Shown: one piece after another, positions 24,176 to 35,600 of the stretch
Layout: each line of letters opens with the position of its first letter
Position numbering within the stretch: position 1 is the first letter of the stretch
From: Branchiostoma floridae
Taxonomy: Eukaryota > Chordata > Leptocardii > Amphioxiformes > Branchiostomatidae
Length of the DNA: 64,000 nucleotides
Direction: 5' to 3'
NCBI RefSeq assembly: GCF_000003815.2
Contig: NC_049979.1
Coordinates: 21,842,518-21,906,517 of the forward strand
The notes under the pieces: generated by a model
Databases searched by the model: none
Seen by the model: the letters and a program-made list of their open reading frames with translations, nothing else
What the model was told of the DNA's origin: nothing
Translations under genes and position numbers: made by a program

Positions 24176-24737
24176 AGGCCATGTTGATGTGCTTATATGG
24201 ATGAATTGTGTAAGTACAAAAAAGTTCACGGGTCTTTGTGGCAAGTGTGCAGATGTTGACACACTGGCAGCACCGAGTCCGTGGGTGTTTTTGGCACCTT
24301 TAGACAGATTAGCCGTGAGGCTCGGTGGGCATCACTCCACCGTCATGGGGGCAGGGGCATGGCGACTATCGAACTCAGGACCTACTGATTCTGATTCCAA
24401 CGCTCTAGCCGTTGCGCCACAGAGACACACCAGTAAGTACAAAGCAGCTGTAAAAGGAGCAAATACATGCTGTAGATTACAAATTAAATATATCGGGAAA
24501 CATATACCAATGTCAACGCCAATACTAATGTCAAACAGGAAGACTGTGAAAACAAAAATTAAGAATCTATTGTTCGGTATTCAATACTCTGTGTTTGTCA
24601 TTTCTTCAACCTTCCAAACCACATAGTTTTCACAATGAAGGCAACTTTTTTTGGCTAAGCTATTTTTTTATTCACCCGCTCGCATCAGCCTTGGGATTCC
24701 CAGAGGATGCCATCCATATAATCAAACAACATGGCCT
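24176..24737. mobile_element. TA-type inverted-repeat element, copy 2, interrupted by a SINE
   Basis: Ends AGGCCATGTTGATG and CATGGCCT are inverted; TA at 24174-24175 and 24738-24739 flank it. Interior words shared with the 15-kb copy include GTACAAAGCAGCT, TTGTTCGGTAT, CAACCTTCC and GAAGGCAACTTTTT. Removing the SINE at 24221-24432 and one copy of its duplication leaves about 339 bp, close to copy 1 allowing for deletions. The 145-codon plus frame over 24189-24626 is a mosaic of these two repeats and not a gene. Confidence 0.85.
24221..24432 (-). mobile_element. tRNA-derived SINE, minus strand, 11-bp target duplication
   Basis: Read on the minus strand the element begins near GTGTCTCTGTGGCGCAACGG, an A-box-like tRNA start (GTGGCGCAACGGCTAGAGCG), with the B-box-like GAGTTCGATAG about 45 bp on, and ends in a short A-run (TTTTTT on the plus strand). 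GTAAGTACAAA at 24210-24220 is repeated exactly at 24433-24443, an 11-bp duplication typical of LINE-driven insertion. This fixes the borders to the base. Confidence 0.9.
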
Positions 24738-26824
24738 TAGGGCATTTCCAAAGTTTGGCGTAGGAATATATTATAATAGAAATGAAAACGTTCATGAATT
24801 TTTGCCTGATTTTGAAATAAAGATTTTGTCCTTACAAAAATGGAGAACTGATGAGAAAGTACAAAAATGGGCCATGGGAAACTGTATCATCTGGTAGCCT
24901 TGAATTTACTTGTACAAGTGATACTAGTGAGGAACATGTGGCCATTACCTTAGATATAAAGGTGGTACCGATGTGGTAACCATTACTGTAGTTGTCAAAG
25001 GGGTAACTAAAACCAGTCTACCACACCAGTGTCACTTTTTGCAGCTCTTGAAGACAGAAATAAAATACTTCTTGGTTGCGATCCTTTTTGTTTACCTTGC
25101 TATGGCCTACGTTACGACAATGTTTCCGCCATGGTTGCGTTATTGCGTGGCCGGGGCCAGTGATACGACTCATATCCGTTATCGTGTAGCGTCACGCCGC
25201 CTGGCGCCTCCAGCGTTATTGCTCCTCTCCATATCTCAATCCTGCCTCCATTGACTGTAACGCCCCCGAGGCAGGCGGTGGCGTGGAAAGGTTTGTACTG
25301 TGTTTATGACCCTGTATGTTTGCAGCTCACTGAAAACGTCCCTTCTGACTCTCTCTCCTCTCGGTCTTCTCATTTGACAACCATCGGCGGAACCAACTCG
25401 TTCACACACGGGTGACAGGGTGTAGGGACGGCACGGTCACGACAGAGGAACCGGCCTGCATTAACAAACCATATCCTCGGGCAAGATAGGGATGCAACAT
25501 TAATCTTCTAAGTACAGACAAGGACATCCCACTTCACTGTTGTCTCTTTTAAAACCCACATACAGTATGTATACAGTGCTTAGTCAAGATGCTTGTCACT
25601 AGTCGTCATGTCTTCATCTTACTCCTCCGTATACGGAGGAATTGTTTCCGGTGTGTTTGTGTTTTCACAGTATATGCTAGGCACGTCTCACTATGAGGTA
25701 ACAGGATACAGTCTCACCGCACAATGAGAGAAAGTTGTTAAGTTTCAAAAAGTCCCCGAATGAGAGGATAGAGTTGCGGAAGTGACGACAGGAACTTGGG
25801 TTCAGAGCTGACAGATTTAGTAATTTATCAACATTGTGTGGCAACTGTCAGACATTCCAGGTCATGGGCTAAAGAAATAAGGCTACGTATTCACGGGGAG
25901 ATATTGTTTTTTTGCGATTGCGTAATTATGCACTTTCCATGTGATAGCCACTTTCCACGTACAATGACAGGATGTGACCGATGGACAAAACTATATTTGT
26001 ATATATGTAACAAATGAACCAAGATTAAACAAGACATACGAGAAACTCTAAATACTAAGGTCACAGGTCTTCTAACTCTTGTTTATTTAGTTAATCATCT
26101 ATTCATTTATTTATGAATATTTAAGGTGGTCCTTTCAGTTAACTAAGCTAACTAAGGATTTTGGAAGACAAAAATGTACGTTTCCTGCAATGTTCAACTG
26201 TCTTTGTACACAAAAATGTTATTTTGGATCCATGTAGGTGTTTCATTCTGTCCAGCCTGCTTGAAAATCTTATGGCATCGAAATCGTGCGACGATCGCAC
26301 GACCTGCCCTGTGACCGCGCCCTACCTTGGAAACTGATTTCCAATCCTCCTGATACAACCTGGGAATCAATATGAGAGGTAGTATGACATCGTCAGAACT
26401 CGACGTGTTGTTAAGCGCACATTATTTTCATTCCTATTTTACCAACCGTACCATGAAGGACGGACTATCTCTACCTAGTTTTACGGTGATAGCGGAGTCG
26501 GAAGTATGGACGATCAATATCCCGCTAGTTCAGGTTTGTAATGGGATTGGAATGCTGCAATTTTTTGTTATATGTCAAATGGCCTTGACTAAGAAGTGTG
26601 ACCATGGGGTATCTGGGAGGGGAACCATGAATATCAAAACAGCACGAACCACTCTCAGATATAAAACCAATTCCGGTTCTTGTACGGTGAATACAATAGA
26701 GTTGTCCCTAAAGACCATAAGGTTGAAACTAGAAGTGATTCATTTTATTCTAAGATGAGAGCGTTTAACGTTAGACCCATGTACTATCTACCCCTGTTCA
26801 GCCTTCAAACACAAATTAAAGCAG
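24738..26824. other. Intergenic stretch, no gene seen
   Basis: The part 25080-25280 is CpG-rich. GGCATCGAAATCGTGCGACGA at about 26274 resembles the motif near 11550 and probably is the end of a related repeat. The 128-codon plus frame at 26372-26758 has no family resemblance. Confidence 0.4.
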
Positions 26825-28068
26825 ACCATGGCCTCCCGACCTTCCACACACAATGGTTGGGAGTCGTGAGCAAGGTCATCTGAGGTTGGGAGTTGTTCGT
26901 CGAGGCTTCCTATCTTGCAACGTTGTTTGCGCCATCTGACAATGAATTTTTTTTAACCCTCAAACCACCGTAGCTTTTTTGTGACGTAGATTACCGTATG
27001 GGGTCAAAACTGACCCCAAAACATTTTGTACAAATACAGTTTTTTTGTATGACTCTTTTTGTGATTTGTATATATGTTTAGTTTCATTAATCTATGTGGA
27101 ACAGTCTGACATGATTAGGTGAGAATATTTCTAGCTCATTATCATAATTTATGCCAAAGATCATGAGGACCACATTTTGCACCAATGCTATTCAGACCGG
27201 GAAGGAGGTTTTTGATGCCAACTTCAATGCCGTATAGCGACTGAATGGCTCATACTAGGGCCACCAAACTTGGTAACTTTTTAGAAAATATTGACAGCAA
27301 AACATTTCCAGTGAACAAAGAATGATCATCAATTTCCATGTTGCCATGGCAACGAAATTCTGACAGACATATTTATTGCTAATTATTATTATTATTAAGT
27401 TTTCTAATTTTGTATTAAACGTTTAAGTTTTAAGGTTTTCTTAGCAGATATCAGTTGTCTATCACATCTTATGAAATTCAACGTAAATTTCATAACTCAA
27501 TATTCATAATTATGCTAATTTAATGACGTCATCAGGCAAACTCCAAGATGGCGGCCGAGATTACCTAAATGACGTCATAATGTCGTCATATAACATGATA
27601 TTGGCACAAAAGCTGTTACAATAATTTTGGCTTACATGTACATCATTCTCTGAAAATTTCGTGATCCTACGATAAGTAGTTCAGGTGTGGGTCGCAAAAG
27701 TTTGTTTAAAAAAATGCTGGGGTCAGTTTTGACCCCACTGGACCATACATAAACTTTCTAATATAACTTAAACAATAATGAGCCAATGTCCTTAAAAACG
27801 TATAAGAAGTTATAGGACATATATACAAACAAACTCATAGAAGGAAATTCGTTTTCGACCAGAAATGCCATAATGGCACACACCGATATACGCCTGGGGT
27901 CAGTTTTGACCCCATACGGTGGTTTGAGGGTTAAAACTAAACTCTTATGCTGCTTGTATGCGATCATAGGAGCATAGGATCATAGGAGCTAGAATAGGAC
28001 AGATTCCAGGCTACTTCCAACCCAGACCTGGGTTGGGAAGTGGTCGGGAACGAAGTCGTGGAAAGTTA
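26825..28068. repeat. Dispersed repeat, copy 2, split by a piggyBac-like insertion
   Basis: The left part 26825-26952 carries GGGAGTCGTGAGCAAGGTC and GGTTGGGAGTT; the right part 27935-28068 carries GGAGCTAGAATAGGAC and a palindrome around CAACCCAGACCTGGGTTGGG. In copy 1 (10160-10390) the same words are contiguous, so the piggyBac-like element is the later arrival. Confidence 0.6.
26957..27930. mobile_element. Non-autonomous piggyBac-like element, TTAA duplication
   Basis: TTAA at 26953-26956 and 27931-27934 flank a 974-bp element whose ends are CCCTCAAACCACCGTA and its exact inverse. TTAA plus CCC-starting ends is the mark of piggyBac transposons. The palindrome GGGGTCAAAACTGACCCC lies at 27000-27017 and in related form at 27719-27736 and 27896-27913. 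At the right end the terminal repeat runs straight into the palindrome; at the left end about 24 extra bases and a second ACCGTA intervene. The middle has CREs at 27524 and 27570 around AAGATGGCGG at 27545. No transposase frame remains. Confidence 0.9.
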
Positions 28069-29167
28069 ACATCAACATCATGACAACCCTTTCAAATGCC
28101 CTGACCGCCCCCCACCCCCACTCCAGGAGAATCACACTGCAATGTACCGCGCTGTGTAGAACATATTTGGTCGCAGGTCATACAGCAGACACTTTCAAAC
28201 ATCATAACTTCTTCATCTTCACAACATGTGTCCGTGAACGTGCATGTAATGTTCCAACGCATTTCAACATTGGTGCAAGAAAAAATACGTCCTTGCTATA
28301 GTTGATACTATACTCGCAATCATGTCGTTAAAACACCCCCAGCAACGATATAACACTGGCGTTATCGTGGCTATCACATTTATGCACGCTGGCGATCTGA
28401 TTTTCCGTCTCAGTACCAGCCCACACTGCAGGCACTTTGAATAATGGTAAAATATCAACTTTTGAACCCTACAGTCCATACAGTCAGCTAAACAGCTTGG
28501 TGCTATTGTCTTCGGAAGTTGAGCAGTAGCAGTGGTTTTCTAATAAACGTAAAATACTTGTAAGTGAACGTTAGCATTTCGTCCGCAAAATTTACTGTTC
28601 TATGATGGAATAAAAAATGCAAATTTTGCCTCAGATTTTGTGTCGTTTTGAATCTTACTTTACCTTCCGACGCGGAGCCAGCACGTAGGATGACTTATCT
28701 TCAAGCAGGTGTAAGGATTCGATTGATATTCAATATACAACGCCATTTTTTTTTTAAATATTACAACTCTTTTTTGGCATTGCACTTTTAACCATTCACC
28801 TGCTCATGTGGGGAGGTGCAATGTTAAAAACAAGAGTACTAAATGTTGCAAAAACAGACATAAATCACTGAGAAAAAACGCATCCTTACATTTGCTTGGA
28901 GATTGTTTTCTGGTGACATCACCATGCACATCTACTGATAATTACTGTTTACAAATTGATCTCGAGTCAATTTAATGGTCGAACTGTTTGAAACTGACCT
29001 CCCCTCCCGACTGCAACCTTTCAATAATGATTCAAATATTAATAAAAGTATGATCTGTTCGTCCCTGTGGCCGTGAACTTCGCTGGCTTACAGCTCACCC
29101 TCCAAATGAGCTGAGTTATAGATGGGTTTCAGAAGACACTGAATATTGATATGAAAACGTGTTTTGA
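28069..29167. other. Intergenic stretch, no gene seen
   Basis: No exon is supported. CATTGCAC and GTGCAATG near 28777-28826 form a small stem. Confidence 0.4.
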
Positions 29168-29465
29168 TCGTGCCTAAAAATTGGTGGCAATGTGGTATTG
29201 TGGAAAGGGTTGTTGGCTTGGAACCTAGGGCTTCTGGGTTTGAATCCTCGGGCAGGTCCAAAATGATGTACCCTTGGGAAAGGCATTTACATACTCGCTT
29301 TACTCGGGTGAAAATGAGTACCTGGCTTCGGTTAGGGAATTTCTCTCGGATAGGAGGTAAAGCTGGAGGTACCGTGTCTAGGAGATCCACATCTCAAGCA
29401 CGTTAAAGAACCCACAACTCTTATCAACAAACTGATAGTAGGGGGCCATCCCGGTGTCAGTGTTA
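29168..29465 (+). mobile_element. tRNA-derived SINE, plus strand
   Basis: The head has an A-box-like TGGTATTGTGGAAAGGGTTG (about 29192) and the B-box-like GGGTTTGAATCC (29235-29246). The body includes GGTGAAAATGAGTACCTGGC at about 29309 and the tail GCACGTTAAAGAACCCACAA at about 29398, then GTAGGGGGCCATCCCGGTGT. The tail matches the minus-strand fragment at 16.8 kb. Target duplications were not found, so borders are approximate. Confidence 0.75.
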
Positions 29466-30723
29466 ACGAAGCTTGTACATTCTGTACAAAACCGATGCGT
29501 TATATCTAAGGGCGTTTTACCGGTCACATGAAACTGTGCTAGAGTTTCTTGTGTGTATGTTACATCATTGATAGGTAAGAAACTTTGTTGATCAGCAGAT
29601 CCAACGGGTCCCTTTGCTCACGAAGGCAAGCATTCCAGTGAGGTGAAACATGGCCGTCTTGTTAACGAGACAGGTTCTTGGCAGGCTATAGTCGTGATAT
29701 GTTGTACTTGGTTTGCTCATTCCAGTTCCTGCATGCAAGCCGCATAGTGGGAATTTACCACGGCCTAGAGGTCTTGTCACTGACATAGCACTTTGGACTT
29801 ATATGACAGAGCCCGCATGTATTGCATGTGACAATTTTAAACCATAATCCATATATACATTGTTATCACAAATCTATAACCTTATCACTCTTTGAAATCG
29901 AACTAAGCTGTCTGGCATCTTCTTGGAATGTATTCCAGTGGCGCACCTCGCGAATGAATTGTAGAGACAGTGTGTGACACACATGAACTTTTCCAAGTAC
30001 TGTCTATGGTATTTGGAGTTGTGCTTATCTTTGTCGAACCTGTCTTGTACTAAGTCTTGCGCACCCTCCTCTATTTATTTCTGTCGTTCCGAGTCACTGC
30101 ACAGAATAAAGCAATGTTTCCAGAGCTCACGTACGCTACTGTGAAATTACTAGTGGATATACCTTTCATGGTACCCTCTGGGGTTCGTGGACTATCTTTT
30201 ATTGTTTAGGGTGTGCCCTGGATTTTCGTGCGCCTAGCAGGTCATAAAAGTACCATCGTCACAACATATTCCACACAACGACACGACCATAACGGACATA
30301 AAACAAATCTCCCCATATCTTATTAAAGGTTGTCTGGGATCCAGCTTTCATGATCACAAGGTTATCGCTTGTCGTTTTGCATGTAAACAATATAGGGTTC
30401 GTTTCAGGCCATGCACGTAAAAAAACCTCTCTGTCGTGAGATATATATCTATAAATTTAACAAGGGTGTATTGTAATAGCGAAATTGACTTTTGGCTTTA
30501 GGTAAGACCTCAATTTGTACAGGATCACCGCTACCGTGCAGTCTTCCTGCGACTCCAAATATCGCAGACAGTACTCGGATAAGTTCATGTATCACATATT
30601 GTCTCTACAAAATATTCATTCAATGAACAGGTGGTCCTTGGTGAGGTAGACGGTGTATTTTGGGGGAATATCTTAGCCGCGCGGGGAACAGATATTTAAG
30701 TAACCTACATAGACATATACATT
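29466..30723. other. Intergenic stretch, no gene seen
   Basis: Nothing recognisable on either strand. Confidence 0.4.
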
Positions 30724-30729
30724 TGTGTG

Positions 30730-30765
<36 letters not shown>

Positions 30766-30804
30766 TGTGCGTGTGTGTGTGTGTGTTTGTGTATGTGCGT
30801 GTTT

Positions 30805-30837
<33 letters not shown>

Positions 30838-30875
30838 CGCGCGTGCGTGTGTGCGTGTGCGTGTGTGTTTGTTTG
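30724..30875 (+). repeat. (TG)n microsatellite with CG-alternating core
   Basis: About 150 bp of TG repeats, interrupted by single TT steps, with an alternating GCGCGCGTGCGCGCGTGCGTG core at about 30827-30847. Purine-pyrimidine alternation of this kind favours Z-DNA. Open frames over it (Val/Cys or His/Thr repeats) are by-products. Confidence 0.97.
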
Positions 30876-32237
30876 AACTACAAAAGCAGGTGACGCTGCA
30901 ATATCACGAAAGGCACCAGGAGGCGCATAATCGACCTTGATCCTTGATCTTAATTTTCTTAAAAGATCTACCCACCCACCAAATATCATCAGAATCTATC
31001 TATAACTTCTGGATTTATGCTAAGTAATACATATAAATAAATGTTAATGGAAAAATAACCTATGCGTAAATACAAACAGACAGGCAGTCAAATAGAGAGT
31101 TAGACAAGCATGCCGAAAACTTCATTCTGATGCACTGTACTTTGTTAGGTTACTCGGCCTGCCACAATTTAGAGTCGTAACTTCCACAACTTATCTGTCG
31201 GTGAAATCCCGGAGACTACATACAAATTGCTGTGCAGAATTGCTTAGTTTCCCCAGTGGATTTATCGCGATTTACTGACATCCCTTCCACGGTGTTACGA
31301 AAGCCTGGGTTTTCCCCCAGGCGCCACCAAACGCAATTAAAGCATACAAACGCTGGATTAGTCATCACTGAAAATTTGGGACCTTAGGATTCCTGAATAT
31401 CAAGAAAAGCCGGGAGCTGTCCCCCTACGGCCGTTATCTGTGCCTGTACCCGGTAAACTTGTCTCTAAAGCTTAGAGTGTGTGTTTATAATAGCCTTCCC
31501 CGGCAAAATTGTGTCATACCTTTAATGTTTTCTTGACAATACCATAATTCAAACCGGTTGTTACAATGCGTATCCAGGCCCTGCGGTATACTTTTGGACC
31601 TCAGGAAAACTTGATTTTCTTTCACGTAAAAGGGGTCGGTATGGCGCTCGCTCTCCCTTTGAGATTTGCGTGGGAAAAATCTTCAAGTTCACCGAATGGG
31701 GAAAGGCAAATCCACAGACGCCAGGCTATAGCCGCAGGCCAGTAGGAGTTTGGTTACTTGAGACGTCGTACCCACTGACAGGAAGATGAATTGACGTTCT
31801 TTGCTGTGATTGAAAAGGATTGTAAGACCTTAGGAACGCCAGACTTTATTGAGTATTAGACTAAGGCCCGTTGGGCATATACATCGTCGAGCCGACAGAC
31901 GAATCTACTACTCTGTTCTGCAAATTGCACTTCACGATTGCTACTTGTTAAGCGCCCTTCTTCTCTAACACCTTTTTATTATCCTCCAAGCTTATTGAAA
32001 TGCCTACAGGTCACCGTAAACCTGAGTGTACAGTTGACCTGGGTCATTCAGTCATCTTCGGGCTGGGAAAATAATACGTGCAACGATGTGGCAAAATATT
32101 TTAGAGCTGGCCATATGGAATTATACTTCTTTGGTACATTTGTCATTCGTTATATTTCCGCAATTATTTGGAGATGATTAGGCAAGTAGCTCTTTTAAAC
32201 GAGGAATATATTGAGGTGTGTGAATCTCCTGTCCAGA
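30876..32237. other. Intergenic stretch, no gene seen
   Basis: No exon is supported. GCCTGGGTTTTCCCCCAGGC near 31302-31321 can form a small hairpin. Confidence 0.4.
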
Positions 32238-32445
32238 CATGAGCCATCAGTCGCTGGAAGTTGGTCGGCAAAGTTGCCTACTGGTCTGTAAAATTCGTCT
32301 GCACAGCCATTTTTTAAACATCGAAGTTGGCAAATTGATGCTTTACTTTGCTGAGTCGATCAGGGGGTGGTTTCTATGCTACTCCCTACCCAGCACCGAC
32401 TTTGATTGGGAAGTGGCCAGGTGCAAAGTCGTGGGAAGGTCTTAA
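32238..32445. repeat. Dispersed repeat, copy 3 (partial)
   Basis: GGAAGTTGGTCGGCAAAGTTGCC followed about 130 bp later by GATTGGGAAGTGGCCAGG and AAAGTCGTGGGAAGG match parts of copies 1 and 2, including GGAAGTGGTCGGGAACGAAG in the right half of copy 2. Copies of this family differ a lot from one another, so it is old. Confidence 0.5.
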
Positions 32446-34979
32446 AGGTGTGATAGGGGCTCAAGGAATGGCTATATATGTCTAAAGAAATTAAACCCTC
32501 CTAATGACGATGCAAGACATCTTAAGAAATCTACACCGCTTACTCTCTTCCCCAAGACCTATATACCACCAACAAAACAATGACCCTATTATGTCAAGAA
32601 CTCAAGATATCAAAGACAGAAAGTCCTCTGCAGTACCGTAACAAACCGCTAATGTCCCCAAAATGTAATCATTTCAACATGCATGCCAAATATCAATACA
32701 AAGAGGTTAAACCTCCCTGATCAATAAATCAATACAATCCACCCAGACATCCTCGAAGCCATGCTGTCCATACACATATACACAAACATACACACAAACG
32801 CTACCAAAAAACATTTTGGGCGAAGGTAATGAACAAAAAAAATTCTTGCTTTTGGCCCAAGTTTCTTTTTTTCCTCACGCATCAATTTTGAGGTGCTCAG
32901 AGGATGCCGTCAATAGAATGAAAAAGATTCCAATCAGCGTACCCTCAAGAGCAAATACTGAATGATATTCAATGTGAGTCACAGTCTATCGAGCAAGCAT
33001 CCATCGTTTTGTCTGCCGACATGTTTTCTACACCAAGGTCAAGGACTCAGCGCCTCAACGCGTGCATAAGACATACCATGCATTGACAATGTGGATCCAG
33101 TGGAATGGTCCATTGGAAAAGAATTGCGTCTTCTCACGCCGTCTAAAAGCGACGCCTGCCGATAAATGTCATTATAGCCATGCAAGGTATGCTGGAGGCA
33201 CCCATTCGAGAGAATCGATCGTTTCACTCTTTGGCCAATTACTAGTCCTTTCATGTATTATACCTGCTGTAAAATATCAGGAATACTAACGTTACCCTTG
33301 GGGATACTAGAAAATGCTGAACCAGGTATTCGTGAGTAAACCGTAGCTAAATAAATCTGGACCGGGGATAGTTGAAAATGCACGAGGGATGATCCAGAAA
33401 GAAATATTATTCGACATATATGCATGTGTTGCTGTTTCTTATCTTTTTCTTAAATAACCCATGATTGAATAAATTTGAATAACAGTTGTGACTGGAATAA
33501 GATTATATCTTTTCGAAACAATGTGCACAATTTCGGCTTATTACTGGCTGGCAAAATACACCAGATGATTATTGTTATTATTTGCCGTCAATAAGTACTT
33601 GTCGGAAATTGTTTTGTTTGTTTACTTATTTATTTATTTGTTTGTTTGTTTGTTTGTTTCTTTGCTTACTCCTCAGAGGCCAGCATTAAATTTGCATCCT
33701 CCTTATAGTACATATTCATGATATTGTAAGTTTTATAATGATACTTCGGCAAAAACTGAGTGGGCTGACAGTAAACCTCTGAACTTTTGTAAAAGGACCC
33801 AACATCAACCTTATTTCAGGATGGCTGCTTTGAATTTTACGTTTACGCTCCCAGGAAGCATGAAAAAGAAAGTGTTGCACTATCAAGTCTCTTTTCTCTA
33901 ATCGGAAGTCACCCAGGCACAGTCACAACATCGTACGTCAGAATACCACCTGCCCACCCACACTGAGGTGTTGACTCAAGTCTGACGCGTCGTCAGATGG
34001 TTTCCGCTCTTGAACACCGGCGTACACTTGAAGGTTGAGTCATGACTAGCGCTGCTGCGCGTGTTGTCGCAGCTGTGTGGTCAAAAGTCGACAAGTTTAC
34101 GTCATGTTCCTTCAATTTATTTGATGCTGACGTTCACAACGCTGCACCATATGGTATCGTAGTTTGGTCGGGACGACTAGTCTCTAATACCGCACGTTTG
34201 CAGTTGGACTTTGAGGTTGTTGGTTTCAATGAACGAGCTGTCGATCTGGGGGAAAACAGAGCTTGTTTGGATTCTTTCCAAAGGGAAACAATCATGTTAC
34301 GACTTGCCTTAGTAGCAACGTCGTCTTCAAAATAGTGGATAGGAATAGCTAGCCCTAACTGCTAATGCTATGACGGTTAGTCATATAACGTCAAAGGATG
34401 TTGGTAACGTATTACAAAATAAACTTTAATAAAGTATCTGGATATAAAATTCAGCCGTTTCAGATAGCATAGGTATCTCTCATCAGTATAGTATTCTATC
34501 TTTCATCACTCGAAATGTGTCTCGAGTGAAAGATATCGCTCTCATTCTCAGTCACTGATAAAAGATCATAAAAGATAGTGGACGTTATCAAAGAATACAT
34601 GAGTATAAAGTTGCATTATAAAATATAGCACACGGCAGAGCATTTGATGACTATTTGTTCCTACCATTATTATCATTATCGGATGGTTTCTTTTAAACAC
34701 AAAGAATCAGATGTATGACTCATTCAAGGCAACCTTTCGGGTGTGATTCCCCAGTGCCTCCTACTCTGATAACCTCCGAACAGGCTCTATGGCAGGGTAG
34801 TTTTAGATTTTTAAATTTAAAAAAAATGAGCCTTTTTTAAGCTATAAATGAGTCCTGATCGTACCTGATTTCATGGCGTTATATAAAAGACTGGACACAA
34901 TCAGATTTGATCCACAATTGGACAAAAAGATGCATCGTAAACTGAGCAGCAAAGTCTGCAAACGAGACTAGCCGCTCCC
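32446..34979. other. Intergenic stretch upstream of the inferred promoter
   Basis: At 32815-32935 TTTTTTTCCTCACGCATCA and CAGAGGATGCCGTCAATAGAAT resemble the right half of the TA-type element at 24.7 kb, so this is a partial third copy. A TTTG/TTTA microsatellite lies at 33611-33668. TCTTTCATCACTCGA and TCGAGTGAAAGA (34499-34533) form a small stem. The 97-codon frame at 34042-34335 has no family resemblance. No exon is supported. Confidence 0.4.
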
Positions 34980-35600
34980 GCCAAAAAATTCGTCTGCCTC
35001 ATTTGCCCAAATATGCGTGACGTCATCGTCCAAAATGGCGGAACTGCTTGGGTTTCCGCAGTAGCCGTCCCTGTCGCTTTTCAGTTTTTATTTTGCACTA
35101 GTCCCTTTGTTTTAACTTACCCCCGGACGGTCGTAATTCCAGTACCACCACAAGATTCGCGTAGACACCGGTTTCTTGTCCACAGAAAGGTAAGGAGGGC
35201 CGCGCAGACGGCAAGTTTGGAAGTAGTTGTGAACTGTAGGCTGGTAGCTTGACCCCAAGGGCACAGAAGTCAACAATACGGGCCTGTTTGGTGTCGGGCT
35301 GCCCGGGCCGAAACTGTCTACGGTAAGATTCTGCGATTTCCACTGGACTTTCGTGTAAGCTAGCGATGTGAGGCCTTACACGGTACCCCAGGAACATACG
35401 TGGGTCACCTATAAGACACGGGGTCGGCTAGTAGACGATCTTTGGAGGAACGGATGTTGGTAAAATTTGAACAGACTCTGATTCAAAACTTGTTGCTTCT
35501 GGCTCCGAGTCAAAAAATTACAACAGTCGGCTTCTCGCGAGCAAGACATTCTCGTCCGTTCTAAGCGTACGGTGAGGTTTCTATCTGTTTACGGTGTTTT
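34980..35600 (+). promoter_or_regulatory. CpG-rich promoter-like block with CRE and YY1 motif
   Basis: This block is CpG-rich while the DNA after it becomes CpG-poor. A perfect palindromic CRE, TGACGTCA, lies at 35018-35025, and AAAATGGCGG, a strong match to the YY1 core that usually sits just downstream of a start site in this orientation, lies at 35032-35041. No TATA box is obvious, which fits a CpG-type promoter. It is the best candidate start for the PHLDB gene, whose first coding exon is 14.5 kb downstream. The ATG inside the YY1 motif opens only a nine-codon frame, so it is not the main start codon. A divergent minus-strand transcript cannot be excluded. Confidence 0.55.
35030..35189 (+). 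other. Candidate non-coding first exon of the PHLDB gene
   Basis: A transcript starting around the YY1 motif could splice at CACAGAAAG|GTAAGG, donor at 35190. Other usable donors lie at 35323 (CTACG|GTAAGA) and near 35571. The acceptor that would receive it is TTTTACAG at 49538. The exon has no long open frame and would be 5' untranslated. The assignment rests on motif quality and the CpG switch only; further untranslated exons between 35.2 and 49.5 kb are possible and cannot be seen by eye. Confidence 0.35.

Noticed and set aside
24380-24425. tRNA gene on the minus strand
   Set aside because: A- and B-box-like words are present, but the element has an 11-bp target duplication, a long non-tRNA body and an A-rich tail, so it is a SINE.
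24189-24626. 145-codon plus-strand frame
   Set aside because: It runs through a minus-strand SINE nested in a MITE; the frame is a mosaic of repeat sequence.
26372-26758. 128-codon plus-strand frame
   Set aside because: No recognisable domain, no flanking splice signals that improve it, residue usage looks random.
30705-30989. His-Thr-rich or Val-Cys-rich proteins over the TG tract
   Set aside because: Translations of a dinucleotide microsatellite.
34042-34335. 97-codon frame just upstream of the inferred promoter
   Set aside because: No family resemblance and no transcript signal; could be revisited with RNA data.
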